Notes: a model not told the origin generated them from the letters alone. A stretch of DNA of 64,000 nt from Bacillota bacterium (GCA_023390815.1 JAEWCC010000035.1:1-64000); one strand, 5' to 3'. Positions 7,996 through 18,555 are shown, counted from the first letter of the stretch. Translations and numbers: made by a program.

Positions 7996-8544
7996 ATGAA
8001 GGAAGAAATGCGCAGGGAAATGCTGGACATGCGCCAGTCGCTTAGTGAGCAGAGTGTGGTGCGCGGCAGCGAGGCAATCACGAAACAACTGCTTTCGCTT
8101 CCCTGTGTTCAAAATGCGCAGCGTGTGATGACCTACTGCGCGGTCAAGAACGAACCGGATATGTGGGCGCTTACGCAGGCGCTGCTCGATATGGGTAAAA
8201 GCATGGCGTTGCCGTGCGTCACTGCGGAAGGCCTGTTGGCTGCGAATTTTTGCAGCAATACGAAAATGCAGCGCGGCGCTTATGGCATACCGCAGCCGGT
8301 AATCACCTCGGACAGCGATAAGGTGGAGCCGGATGTCGTGATCGTGCCGGGCGTGGTGTTCGATCTGCAGCGATACCGCATCGGTTTCGGCGCTGGTTAC
8401 TATGACCGGTTTTTGCAGTACAGAGGCGTAGTAAAAATCGGCGTGTGCTACGAGAGCCAGCTCGTGGACAACATCGAGGCGGAGCCGCACGATGTGCGAA
8501 TGGATTATGTCGTTACGGAACGGCGCATTCTGGGAGAAGTCTGA
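7996..8544 (+). CDS. 5-formyltetrahydrofolate cyclo-ligase
   Basis: ATP-dependent conversion of 5-formyl-THF to 5,10-methenyl-THF in one-carbon metabolism. 182 residues from ATG 7996, the family's usual size. The hallmark RIGFGAGYYDRFL is at 128-140, and the N-terminal basic helix (KEEMRREML) fits the family. The frame stays open upstream inside alr, but the start 1 nt after the alr stop gives the normal N-terminus. Overlaps rsmD by 1 nt. Confidence 0.92.
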   Translation: MKEEMRREMLDMRQSLSEQSVVRGSEAITKQLLSLPCVQNAQRVMTYCAVKNEPDMWALTQALLDMGKSMALPCVTAEGLLAANFCSNTKMQRGAYGIPQPVITSDSDKVEPDVVIVPGVVFDLQRYRIGFGAGYYDRFLQYRGVVKIGVCYESQLVDNIEAEPHDVRMDYVVTERRILGEV

Positions 8545-9083
8545 TGCGCGTGATCGCGGGACAATACAAGGGCAGGCCGCTTGCATGCCCCAAGGGCGAA
8601 GCGGCAAGGCCGACGACGGACAAGGTGAAGGAAGCATTGTTCGGCGTACTGCAGTTTCAGATTGAGGGTAACCGCGTGCTCGACCCATTTGCGGGCAGCG
8701 GCGCGCTCGGTATCGAGGCGCTCTCGCGCGGGGCGGCGCATGTAGATTTTATCGAGCGTGAACCGCAGTGCCTGCGCGCGCTGACCGAGAACCTTAAGAT
8801 GGTTGAGGATAAGGACAGCTTTCGCGTATTGAAGGGCAATGCCATGACGCTGCTGCCTACACTCGGGAAATACGATCTGCTGCTGCTCGACCCGCCCTAT
8901 GACGCAGGCTATTACGATAAGGTGCTAAAGCTCGCGCATGAAGGTGGCATATTGGAACACGGCGCAGTGGTTGCAATGGAATGCCGCAGAAAGTTTGATT
9001 TTTTGCCTCCATCGGAGTATAATTTTACTAAGCGTAGGGATTACGGCGATATATCGCTGATTTTTCTGGAATATGAGGGCTGA
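8544..9083 (+). CDS. rsmD: 16S rRNA (guanine(966)-N2)-methyltransferase
   Basis: SAM-dependent methylation of G966 in small-subunit rRNA. 179 residues. RPTTDKVKEALF (22-33), the SAM-binding DPFAGSGALGIEAL (47-60) and the catalytic DPPY (116-119) are all present. Start ATG overlaps the previous stop (TGATG). The rsmD-coaD pairing is classical in Firmicutes. Confidence 0.95.
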   Translation: MRVIAGQYKGRPLACPKGEAARPTTDKVKEALFGVLQFQIEGNRVLDPFAGSGALGIEALSRGAAHVDFIEREPQCLRALTENLKMVEDKDSFRVLKGNAMTLLPTLGKYDLLLLDPPYDAGYYDKVLKLAHEGGILEHGAVVAMECRRKFDFLPPSEYNFTKRRDYGDISLIFLEYEG

Positions 9084-9564
9084 TTTGCTTAAATGTGTTT
9101 ACCCCGGAAGCTTTGACCCGGTCACTTCCGGCCATCTCGATGTGATATGCCGTGCCGCCGCGATGTTTGATGACGTCACCGTTGCGGTGCTCGTTAATAA
9201 AAATAAAAAGCCCGCTTTCTCTACAGAGCAGCGTATGGAGTTCATTCAGCGGAGCATTGCGCATCTTCCCAACGTAAAGGTAGACAGTTTTGCGGGCCTG
9301 CTGGTCGATTATATGAAGAAAACGGATGCAAACGTGGTGATACGCGGACTACGCGCACTGTCGGATTTTGAATATGAATACCAGATGGCGGCGATGAACG
9401 CAAAACTCGCCAAGGATATCGAAACAATATTCCTGATGACGGATATCAACCTTTCGTTTTTAAGTTCCAGCATGGTTAAGGAGCTTGCGAGCCATAACGG
9501 AGATATTACGGGCCTGGTGCCCGAAGCTATTAAGGAAGATGTGATTAAGCAATATGGCAGGTGA
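9073..9564 (+). CDS. coaD: Phosphopantetheine adenylyltransferase
   Basis: Transfers AMP from ATP to 4'-phosphopantetheine, the penultimate step of CoA synthesis. 163 residues if started at ATG 9073. YPGSFDPVTSGHLDVI carries the nucleotidyltransferase TSGH motif, and LSSSMVKEL matches the family's ISST(x)VRE motif. TTG at 9085 may be the true start: GAGGG (9075-9079) sits 5 nt before it and it gives the family-like N-terminus MLKCVYPGSFDP. Overlaps rsmD. Confidence 0.95.
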   Translation: MRADLLKCVYPGSFDPVTSGHLDVICRAAAMFDDVTVAVLVNKNKKPAFSTEQRMEFIQRSIAHLPNVKVDSFAGLLVDYMKKTDANVVIRGLRALSDFEYEYQMAAMNAKLAKDIETIFLMTDINLSFLSSSMVKELASHNGDITGLVPEAIKEDVIKQYGR

Positions 9565-9568
9565 GCCG

Positions 9569-10021
9569 ATGAAAATCCACGAACTGCTCGAAGAACTCCG
9601 GGAAGAGGTAGAGAACAGCCCGAGGTCGGTGTTCTCTAATAAGCGCAGCGTCGATGTTGAGATCATACTCGAAATTCTTGCCGATATCAAAGCGGCAATG
9701 CCCGAAGAAACTCGGGAGGCGCAGAAGGTATTGGCGGAAAGAGAGCAGATTATTGCTGCCGCACGTGACGAAGCCGCGGCGATCGTCGCGAGCGCGGAGG
9801 ATGAGCTGCAAACACGGATATCCGAAAGCGAGGTTGTGCGCGAGGCTGAAATCAAGGCCAACGAGCTTAAAGAGCTGGCGCAGGGCAACGCTAAGGAGAT
9901 CGTCATGGGCGCGCGCGAATATGCGGACGACATCATGCAGGAGCTTGAAACCTACTTTGCGGACTATCTCAAAATGATCCGAAAAAATCGGTTAGAGCTT
10001 TCCGGTAAGCGGAAGGATTGA
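9569..10021 (+). CDS. Small coiled-coil protein, function unknown
   Basis: 150 residues, hydrophilic and rich in Glu, Ala and Lys, predicted as almost continuous alpha-helix or coiled coil (about 50-120), resembling the stalk-like 'ATPase/DivIVA-like' proteins found beside coaD in Clostridia. No signal peptide, membrane segment or catalytic motif. ATG 9569 has AGGTGAG just upstream and is preferred over ATG 9554 inside coaD. Its 3' end overlaps the convergent ylbJ by 30 bp. Confidence 0.7.
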   Translation: MKIHELLEELREEVENSPRSVFSNKRSVDVEIILEILADIKAAMPEETREAQKVLAEREQIIAAARDEAAAIVASAEDELQTRISESEVVREAEIKANELKELAQGNAKEIVMGAREYADDIMQELETYFADYLKMIRKNRLELSGKRKD

Positions 10022-11164
10022 TTTTTGTCTGCGCTTTTGATAAAAGCGAATGATCAGCACCAGCAACAATGTGATTCCCGCGAAAATGACGCCGCCGTAA
10101 GCGGCGTTTTTTGATGCGGACGATATGGACGAGGCTGTAACGGTGAGGGGGAAGCATTGCAGCGCCAGCGAACATAACAGACTTGCGATCGTGCCCTGAA
10201 TGGTTTTAGCCAGCGCGAAGCCCCGGGGCTTCAGCTTGGCTGCCGCGCAGACCGCATGCGTCTGCATGTGCACGCACAGGCCGCCGAATGCGATGACCGA
10301 GGCGATCATGGGCAGTGCAACCGACAGCGGCGCGCCCATCGCAGCCACCTTGGCGCAGCCCGTGGTGGCCTCTAAACTCCCAAGTATCATTGCGGACACC
10401 CCCTGCACATCTACACCGATGATGTTGGCGGCGGGGAGGTACAGCGACGCGAGCAGAGCGAGAACGCCCGTAACGGATAAAAGCTCCATGATCACGGAAA
10501 ACAGGATGATGTACCCGCCGATACGCAGCATGAGCGCCATGGCTTTCTCCACGCCATCCGCCATCAACGCGCCAACGGGCGGGCATTTGGCGGAGTCCGC
10601 GCGAAATTGCGCCAGTGCATCCCGAACTGATATACGGGCCTGAAAGCTTTCTCTTTTCTTTCTGTTCCGGAATAAGCCAAAGATGACACCCGTCAGCAAC
10701 GCGGCAAGGTAATGGGTAGCCGCGAGGTAGATGCCTGCCTCGGGCAGGCCGAGCATTCCGGCTGAAACCGCGCCGGTGATGAACAGAGGCCCTGATACGC
10801 TCGTGAATCGCACGACGGTTTGCGCATCGGCTTCGGATATCCGGCCGTTTTGATAAAGCTCTGCCGCGAGCCGCGCGCCCACGGGATAACCGGAGAGTGC
10901 CGCGGTGAAGAATATGTAGGCGCTTTCGCCGGGCGCGTTGAACAAAAAACGCGTAACAGGGGCGAAGAAGTGTGCGACGAGCCGGATCAGCCCTGTTTCC
11001 AGCAGCATGAACGAAGCGAGCACGAACGGAAACAGCGAGGGCAGCACCGTGTGAAACCACAGATCCAGCCCGTATCGCGCCGCTTTAAGGCAATTGTCGG
11101 GATACAGCAGTAAAAAAACAACCATTGCGGCGATGCCGGCAATCAGGGGGATTTTTTTCATCAT
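9992..11164 (-). CDS. ylbJ: Sporulation integral membrane protein YlbJ
   Basis: 390-residue polytopic membrane protein of the nucleoside-transporter/Gate family. It starts with a hydrophobic helix (IPLIAGIAAMVVFLLLYP) and contains LSGYPVGARL and FTSVSGPLFI, typical of YlbJ. In Bacillus, ylbJ is a sporulation gene needed for a resistant spore. Downstream of tmcAL with a 51-nt gap, probably co-transcribed. The coaD-(ylbJ) neighbourhood matches Bacillus. Its 3' end overlaps the convergent coiled-coil gene and contains that gene's terminator. Confidence 0.88.
   Translation of the reverse strand: MMKKIPLIAGIAAMVVFLLLYPDNCLKAARYGLDLWFHTVLPSLFPFVLASFMLLETGLIRLVAHFFAPVTRFLFNAPGESAYIFFTAALSGYPVGARLAAELYQNGRISEADAQTVVRFTSVSGPLFITGAVSAGMLGLPEAGIYLAATHYLAALLTGVIFGLFRNRKKRESFQARISVRDALAQFRADSAKCPPVGALMADGVEKAMALMLRIGGYIILFSVIMELLSVTGVLALLASLYLPAANIIGVDVQGVSAMILGSLEATTGCAKVAAMGAPLSVALPMIASVIAFGGLCVHMQTHAVCAAAKLKPRGFALAKTIQGTIASLLCSLALQCFPLTVTASSISSASKNAAYGGVIFAGITLLLVLIIRFYQKRRQKSILPLTGKL
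10089..10112 (+). terminator. Intrinsic terminator embedded in the ylbJ coding region
   Basis: ACGCCGC (10089-10095) pairs with GCGGCGT (10101-10107), loop CGTAA, followed by six T's. On the + strand this is a good terminator for the alr-to-coiled-coil operon, placed 68 nt after its last stop. The same bases encode part of ylbJ on the - strand. Confidence 0.75.
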
Positions 11165-11215
11165 ATCACAGCCTTACGGTTAAGCTTATGAACCGGTATG
11201 GCTGCGTATGAGGGA

Positions 11216-12400
11216 TCAGAGCTGGGAGCCGATGAGCAGTTTTTCCGTATAATCGCGATACCCATTATGATATGGGGGTACCCGCTGGCTGAGTGCCCAG
11301 ACGTCAGTGGCAGCAATGTCCAGCGCAGGGTAAGGGGACTTGGCGGCGGACCCGGTCACCAACGGTACGGAACATGATTGGGAAAGCACGGAAAGTACAT
11401 CCGGGCTCTTGACGCCCAGTACGCGTACGTGGTTTAATGGCGTTTGGTTATGTTGGCGCACTGCCTCGCGCGTGATGCCGAGCAGCGCGTAGAGCAGGAT
11501 ACGCGATATGCGCGTATAGGTATATCGCTTGGTTTTGACTTTAGCGATGAGCGCTTCGCGCGAGGTGCTGCTTTGGGCGGCTTCGAATATGCGGTTCTCC
11601 AGACCCTCGGAGACCTCGTGGAGCGTGCGGATATAATCCGGCCCATTGCGGCGCAGCGCAAACAGCAGCGCATTGTCGAAACATTCCGGATATACGGGGA
11701 CAAGTCCCTGATTCATCTGAACGCGCACATAATCGCGGCAGCCTTGCGGCATCGCGGCGATCGCCTGCTCGGTTTGTCCGGCTTTAAGCGCCGCCCGCAG
11801 CGCGGTCGCGCTGGGAACCGCGTCCGTCATGTCGGCACTGTGGTATGCGCCGCCCGTGCGCGGCACGGCGAACGGCGTGATATCCGCGCCGCTCTGGATG
11901 ATGGCCTTGATATATTCGATGCCGAGGATGGCATTGGGATGACATAATATTTCGGGCGCGTCCGGTAAAGCCGCCTGCATGCGCGCGGCAGGAAAGCTGC
12001 TTCCGTCATCAAGGTGCTGACGGAGTGTGCGGCGGAAAGCGTCGGTCTCGTCTGCCAATACGTGCGCGGCTTTGGTCAGCAGACCGACATCGGCGGTTTC
12101 GCTGCCGAAGCTGATCGCCTGTGCGCCCAGCGCGCGCAGCACCGATACGCCGCCCTGCGCGAAGCCTTCCGCGCTCTGCACGGCGGAGAGCAGCGGCAAC
12201 TCCACCACGGCGTCGGCGCCGCACAGCAGCGCACACGCCGCGCGCGTCCACTTGTCGAATATCGCGGGCTCGCCGCGCTGCACAAAACTGGCGCTCATCA
12301 CACAGACGACGAGGTCGGCGATATCACGTGTCTGCGCGATGTGCCATTCATGTCCCGCGTGAAACGGATTATATTCCGACACAATTCCGCAGATACGCAT
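11216..12400 (-). CDS. tmcAL: tRNA(Met) cytidine acetate ligase (YlbM family)
   Basis: Uses ATP and acetate to acetylate the wobble cytidine of elongator tRNA-Met. 394 residues, normal. The N-terminal nucleotidyltransferase motif EYNPFHAGH (9-17) and ASFVQRGEPAI, with KWTRA soon after, match the family. ATG preceded by AAGGAG at good spacing. Divergent from pta. An acetate-consuming tRNA enzyme next to the acetate-forming pta-ackA pair is suggestive but may be chance. Confidence 0.93.
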   Translation of the reverse strand: MRICGIVSEYNPFHAGHEWHIAQTRDIADLVVCVMSASFVQRGEPAIFDKWTRAACALLCGADAVVELPLLSAVQSAEGFAQGGVSVLRALGAQAISFGSETADVGLLTKAAHVLADETDAFRRTLRQHLDDGSSFPAARMQAALPDAPEILCHPNAILGIEYIKAIIQSGADITPFAVPRTGGAYHSADMTDAVPSATALRAALKAGQTEQAIAAMPQGCRDYVRVQMNQGLVPVYPECFDNALLFALRRNGPDYIRTLHEVSEGLENRIFEAAQSSTSREALIAKVKTKRYTYTRISRILLYALLGITREAVRQHNQTPLNHVRVLGVKSPDVLSVLSQSCSVPLVTGSAAKSPYPALDIAATDVWALSQRVPPYHNGYRDYTEKLLIGSQL

Positions 12401-12410
12401 AAAATACTCC

Positions 12411-12439
12411 TTTTCAAAAATGATAAAGTTATATATAAT
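12411..12439 (+). promoter_or_regulatory. Putative promoter for pta-ackA
   Basis: TTTTCA (12411-12416), a 17-nt spacer and TATAAT (12434-12439). Expected transcription start is near 12446, the first base of a palindrome. The 123-bp divergent region is strikingly A+T rich compared with its surroundings. Confidence 0.6.
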
Positions 12440-12445
12440 AGGCGA

Positions 12446-12466
12446 GTGGTATTATCATTATACCAC
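12446..12466. promoter_or_regulatory. Palindrome, candidate operator between tmcAL and pta
   Basis: GTGGTAT (12446-12452) and ATACCAC (12460-12466) form a perfect 7-bp inverted repeat with 7-nt centre, directly after the pta -10 box. Position at +1 suits a repressor site. No known regulator consensus was recognised. Confidence 0.5.
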
Positions 12467-12523
12467 AATCTTCAAATATTAATAGCTTATTTGTATATAT
12501 TCGAAGGGAGAATAGACGGAATC

Positions 12524-13513
12524 ATGAGTTTGATGGACGGAATCAAGCAGAAGGCGCGGGCTGCAAAGAAACGGATTATGCTGCCGGAAGGCACCGAGGA
12601 AAGGACGATCAAGGCGGCAGAAATTATCGCCCGGGAGGGGATTGCAGAGGTCACGCTGCTCGGAGACATCGACAAGATGAAGGAGATGTCCAAGGGGTTG
12701 GACTATACCGGTGTAAAGATGATCGACCCGGCAAAATCGGATAAACTGGAAGAATACGCGGAGAAGTTCTACGAGCTGAGGAAGCACAAGGGCGTAACCC
12801 TTGAAGCAGCGAAAGCACAAGTAACGGATCCGCTTTTCTATGCGTGCATGATGATCAAGGAAGGCGAAGCGGACGGCATGGTAGCGGGCGCGATCAATAC
12901 AACGGCCAACACACTGCGTCCCGCGCTGCAGATCATCAAGACAGCACCCGGCATCAAGGTGGTTTCGAGCTGCTTTGTGATGGAACTCACCACCCCGGAG
13001 TATGGCCACAACGGCGTCATGCTGTTCGGCGACTGTGCGGTGAACCCGAATCCGACCGCCGAGGAACTGGCTGCGATCGCGATTTCGACCGCAAAATCGG
13101 GCGTACAGCTGACCGGTATGGAACCCAAGGTCGCGATGCTGTCGTTCTCTACGAAAGGCAGCGCGAAACACGAACTGGTCGATAAGGTCGTTCAGGCGAC
13201 CGCGCTCGTTAAACAACTGGCTCCCGATCTCATGGTGGACGGCGAGCTTCAGGCGGATGCCGCGCTGGTGGAGAAGGTCGGGCAATTGAAATCACCCGGC
13301 AGCCCGGTGGCGGGCAAAGCCAACATTCTCATATTCCCCGATCTGCAGGCGGGCAACATCGGCTACAAGCTCGTGCAGCGTCTGGCGGGCGCTGATGCCA
13401 TCGGACCCATCTGTCAGGGCCTCGCCGCGCCGGTCAACGACCTGTCCCGCGGCTGCAGCGTAGAGGATATCGTTTCAGTCGTCGCAATTACTGCTGTTCA
13501 GGCACAAAATTAG
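12524..13513 (+). CDS. pta: Phosphate acetyltransferase
   Basis: Converts acetyl-CoA and phosphate to acetyl phosphate. 329 residues, the short single-domain form. RIMLPEGTEERTIKAAE at the N-terminus, DGMVAGAINTTANTLRPALQII and the C-terminal LIFPDLQAGNIGYKLVQR are family hallmarks. The frame is open far upstream through the antisense tmcAL, but only ATG 12524 gives the normal N-terminus. Followed 9 nt later by ackA, giving the substrate-level phosphorylation pair. Confidence 0.96.
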   Translation: MSLMDGIKQKARAAKKRIMLPEGTEERTIKAAEIIAREGIAEVTLLGDIDKMKEMSKGLDYTGVKMIDPAKSDKLEEYAEKFYELRKHKGVTLEAAKAQVTDPLFYACMMIKEGEADGMVAGAINTTANTLRPALQIIKTAPGIKVVSSCFVMELTTPEYGHNGVMLFGDCAVNPNPTAEELAAIAISTAKSGVQLTGMEPKVAMLSFSTKGSAKHELVDKVVQATALVKQLAPDLMVDGELQADAALVEKVGQLKSPGSPVAGKANILIFPDLQAGNIGYKLVQRLAGADAIGPICQGLAAPVNDLSRGCSVEDIVSVVAITAVQAQN

Positions 13514-13522
13514 GAGGACATC

Positions 13523-14713
13523 ATGTATACCATACTCGTCATCAACGCAGGCAGCTCGTCGCTGAAATACCAGCTGATCGAGATTGAAACCACGGATGTG
13601 CTGGCAAAGGGCCTCGTCGAGCGCATCGGCATCGAGGGCTCCGTGCTGACGCATACCGCGCCCGGTAAGGAAAAGCTGGTCGTCGAAGAGCCGATGGCTG
13701 ACCACAAGCAGGCCATGAGCCATGTGCTGCGCGCGCTGACCGACCCTCAATACGGCGTGATATCCGATATGAATGAGATCAACGCGGTGGGACACCGCGT
13801 GCTGCACGCGGCGGAGAAGTTCACGCAGAGCGTGATCATCAATGATGCGGTCATCGACGCAATCCGCGACTGCATCAAGTTCGGACCGCTGCACAACCCC
13901 GCCAACCTCATGGGCATCGAGGCGTGCCGCAGCATCATGCCGACCACGCCGATGGTCGCGGTGTTCGATACCGCGTTCCATCAGACCATGCCCAAAAAGG
14001 CATACCTGTACGGCCTTTCGTACGACGCGTATACCGAATACGGCGTCCGCCGCTATGGCTTCCACGGCACATCGCATAAATACGTATCCAAGCGCTACGC
14101 TAAGCTGATCGGCAAGAAGGATGCCAAGGTGGTTACATGCCACTTGGGCAACGGCTCCAGCATGTGCGCGGTAGACGGCGGCAAATGCGTCGATACGTCG
14201 ATGGGCTTAACGCCGCTGGCCGGCGTGATGATGGGAACGCGCTGCGGCGATATCGACCCCGCTATCGTAACGAACCTGATGAAAGAAATGAAGCTCGATC
14301 CCGAACAGATGAGCAATTACATGAACAAGAAGTGCGGCGTGCTCGGCATATCGGGCGTATCGAGTGACTTCCGTGATCTTACCGCTGCAGCTAAAGAAGG
14401 CAACGAGCGCGCGGCGACTGCGCTTGAAATGTTCTGCTATCAGGTCCGTAAATACATCGGCTCTTATGCGGCGGCGATGGGCGGCCTCGACGCCATCGTG
14501 TTCACGGCGGGTATCGGCGAGAACGACACGGGTGTGCGTGCGCGGTGTCTGGAAGGCCTCGAATTCCTCGGTGTGAAGATCGACAAGGAACTCAACGCGA
14601 ACCGCGGCAAGGAGATGCGCATCTCCGCGCCCGACTCCAAGGTGGATGTGTGGTGCGTGCCGACGAACGAGGAACTCGAGATCGCAAACGATACGTACGA
14701 GCTTTGCAAGTAG
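13523..14713 (+). CDS. ackA: Acetate kinase
   Basis: Makes ATP and acetate from acetyl phosphate and ADP. 396 residues. NAGSSSLKYQ (8-17), FDTAFHQTMP, YGFHGTSHKYV and CHLGNGSSM are the ASKHA-fold and active-site motifs. Strong ribosome-binding site AGGAGG. Completes the Pta-AckA pathway; no obvious terminator between its stop and the hisS promoter. Confidence 0.97.
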   Translation: MYTILVINAGSSSLKYQLIEIETTDVLAKGLVERIGIEGSVLTHTAPGKEKLVVEEPMADHKQAMSHVLRALTDPQYGVISDMNEINAVGHRVLHAAEKFTQSVIINDAVIDAIRDCIKFGPLHNPANLMGIEACRSIMPTTPMVAVFDTAFHQTMPKKAYLYGLSYDAYTEYGVRRYGFHGTSHKYVSKRYAKLIGKKDAKVVTCHLGNGSSMCAVDGGKCVDTSMGLTPLAGVMMGTRCGDIDPAIVTNLMKEMKLDPEQMSNYMNKKCGVLGISGVSSDFRDLTAAAKEGNERAATALEMFCYQVRKYIGSYAAAMGGLDAIVFTAGIGENDTGVRARCLEGLEFLGVKIDKELNANRGKEMRISAPDSKVDVWCVPTNEELEIANDTYELCK

Positions 14714-14742
14714 TAGACAAATGGTTATGCCGCGTGTATAAT
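14714..14742 (+). promoter_or_regulatory. Promoter of the hisS-aspS T-box operon
   Basis: TAGACA (14714-14719), 17-nt spacer, TATAAT (14737-14742); start near 14749. The -10 is flanked by GGTTATGCC (14723-14731) and an imperfect inverted copy GGCATAATC (14744-14752). Confidence 0.75.
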
Positions 14743-14748
14743 GGGCAT

Positions 14749-14948
14749 AATCGAAGGGGACGCCCATCTGGGAGTATCGACTTTTTAGGGACCCGCCGAC
14801 GCGACTGAAATCGGTGGGAGGGAGATCTGGGTGTGGTGACAGCCGCTTTGCGTGTGAATATTCTCTAAAGTGCCCGGAACGAACCGGGAATTTGGGTGGC
14901 ACCGCGGGTAACATACTCGTCCCTGTCTTTGGATAGGGACGTTTTGTT
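14749..14948 (+). promoter_or_regulatory. T-box riboswitch leader for hisS-aspS
   Basis: The conserved T-box core GGGTGGCACCGCGG is at 14894-14907. A terminator follows: CGTCCCT (14918-14924) pairs with AGGGACG (14935-14941) and is followed by TTTT. T-box leaders bind uncharged tRNA and then prevent termination. The acceptor-binding bulge reads TGGC, which pairs with a tRNA ending GCCA, i.e. discriminator G, as in bacterial tRNA-Asp; bacterial tRNA-His has C. Asp triplets GAT (14824-14826) and GAC (14838-14840) lie where a specifier could be, and an AGTA element is at 14773-14776. I could not settle the stem I fold. Confidence 0.9.
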
Positions 14949-14979
14949 ATATAAAAAATGATATATTTGTGAGGCCTTT

Positions 14980-14996
14980 GGAGCCGTTTCGGCTCC
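14980..14996 (+). repeat. Small hairpin between T-box terminator and hisS
   Basis: GGAGCCG and CGGCTCC with a TTT loop, ending 10 nt before the hisS ribosome-binding region. No T-tract; possibly a stability or translation element. With the promoter and T-box this accounts for the 306-bp gap 14714-15019. Confidence 0.5.
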
Positions 14997-15019
14997 TGGC
15001 TATGTTTATGAGGTGAAGC

Positions 15020-16281
15020 ATGCTGACTCAGGCGCCGAAGGGCACAAAGGATGTATTACCTGCCGAAAGCGGGAAGTGGCAGCACATTGAAAATAAAGTA
15101 AGGGACATCTGCGCGCGGTTCGGATACCGTGAGATACGCACGCCGGTATTTGAACATACCGAGCTGTTTTTGCGCGGCGTCGGCGATACGACGGACATCG
15201 TGCAGAAGGAGATGTTTACGTTTACGGATAAGGGGGATCGGAGCATCACCCTGAAGCCGGAAGGCACGGCAGGTGCGGTGCGCGCCTTTATTGAAAACAG
15301 CCTATACGGCGGCCCGCAGCCCACGAAGATGTACTATCTCTCGTCACCGATTTTCCGTCAAGAGAAACCGCAGGCCGGTCGGCTTCGTGAGCACCATCAA
15401 TTCGGCGTTGAGGTGTTTGGCGCACCCGGCCCATCGGTAGACGTGGAAGTTATCTCGGTTGCATTGACCTTGCTTCGTGAACTAGGGGTTAATGGCCTTG
15501 CGCTCAATATCAACAGCATCGGCTGTCCCGTATGCCGTCCCGCGTATAACGCGGCGCTGCGGACATTCCTCGAGAATAAGAGCGGCGGATTGTGCGGAAA
15601 CTGCAAAGAACGGATGCAGACGAACCCGCTGCGCGTGCTCGACTGCAAGGAAGAAGCGTGCAAGGAACTCGTCAAGGACGCGCCGGTGATGCTGGACTGC
15701 CTCTGCGACGACTGCCGGACACACTTCGATGGGCTGAAAGCTCGGCTGGAAGCCTTAGGTATCGAATATGCTGTCAATCCGCATATCGTACGCGGACTGG
15801 ATTACTACACCAAGACGGTGTTCGAGATCATCTCCACCGATATCGGCTCGCAGGGCACGGTGTGCGGCGGAGGCCGGTACGACGGCCTTGTGGAACAGCT
15901 TGGCGGCCCCTCCATGCCAGGTATCGGTTTTGGCATGGGGATCGAGCGGTTGCTGCTCGTGCTAAATTCTCTGGGTATTGAGTTGCCGCAGCCCAGAGTT
16001 TGCGACGCGTATATCTGCACATTGGGCGGGGAAGCGTCGGTCAAAGGGTTGGTCATCGCGTCATGCCTTCGTGATTCGGGCATCCGGGCCGATATCGACC
16101 ACATGGGCCGCAGTTTGAAAGCGCAGCTTAAGTACGCGGCAAAACTGGGCGCGGCGTATGTGGTCATACTGGGCGAAAATGAACTGCAGAACGGGATTGC
16201 GGCAGTGCGCAACATGAGCGCCAGCGAAGAGAAAATGGTTCCGCTAGCGGAATTAAATGAATATTTAAAGGCAGGATTACA

Positions 16282-16285
<4 letters not shown>
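15020..16285 (+). CDS. hisS: Histidyl-tRNA synthetase
   Basis: Class II synthetase charging tRNA-His. 421 residues. N-terminal PKGTKDVLP, motif 2 region FRQEKPQAGRLREHHQFG, histidine-specific LDYYTKTVFEI, motif 3 GFGMGIERLLL, and a C-terminal anticodon-binding domain. RBS GAGGTG before ATG. Overlaps aspS by 4 nt (ATGA), so both are under the upstream T-box. Confidence 0.97.
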
Positions 16286-18069
<1,784 letters not shown>

Positions 18070-18096
18070 TGAAACCTTGAAGAGAAAAGAGTACGT

Positions 18097-18555
18097 ATGG
18101 AAACCATGAAGGAATACGGGCGCGTGGTAGCGATCGAAGGCCGGGATGCGATGATCAAATTCGTCCGCACCTCTGCATGCGGGCGCTGCCATGCGTGCGG
18201 CATGCTCTCCGCACAAAACGAGATTGTGGTGAACGTGCCCAATACGATGGGTGCAGAGGCGGGAGACCGCGTCGCGATCGACATCCGCATGAAAAAGGCG
18301 CTCGGCGCTTCGGTCATCGCGTATGTGTTTCCGCTGGTAATGCTTGTATTGGGCGCGGTGGTGGGCTGGCTGCTATCCGGAGTATGGCACGTGTTTAAAA
18401 CCGCCGATGTCACGATGGCGATCTGCGCGCTCATATTTGCCGCACTTGCTTTTCCGTTGATGAAGCTCGCTTCCCCGCTCTACAGCCGGCAGGTTGCCAA
18501 TGTTTATACCATGATCGAAGTAAAGAAACCCGGCGAGGCCAATAAACAGCCGTAA
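18097..18555 (+). CDS. RseC/MucC family membrane protein
   Basis: 152 residues. The cytosolic N-terminal part carries C28, C31 and C34 (CGRCHACG), then two transmembrane helices (about 69-93 and 105-125). This is the SoxR-reducing system RseC/MucC family, often found with Rnf/Rsx electron-transport genes or alone in Clostridia. Here it sits alone between aspS and trxA, so a redox role is inferred from the Cys cluster and the thioredoxin neighbour only. ATG 18106 is an alternative start. Confidence 0.85.
   Translation: METMKEYGRVVAIEGRDAMIKFVRTSACGRCHACGMLSAQNEIVVNVPNTMGAEAGDRVAIDIRMKKALGASVIAYVFPLVMLVLGAVVGWLLSGVWHVFKTADVTMAICALIFAALAFPLMKLASPLYSRQVANVYTMIEVKKPGEANKQP

Noticed and set aside
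12014..12523. Upstream extension of the pta frame by 170 codons
   Set aside because: It runs antisense through tmcAL and the A+T-rich promoter region; the normal Pta N-terminus begins at 12524.
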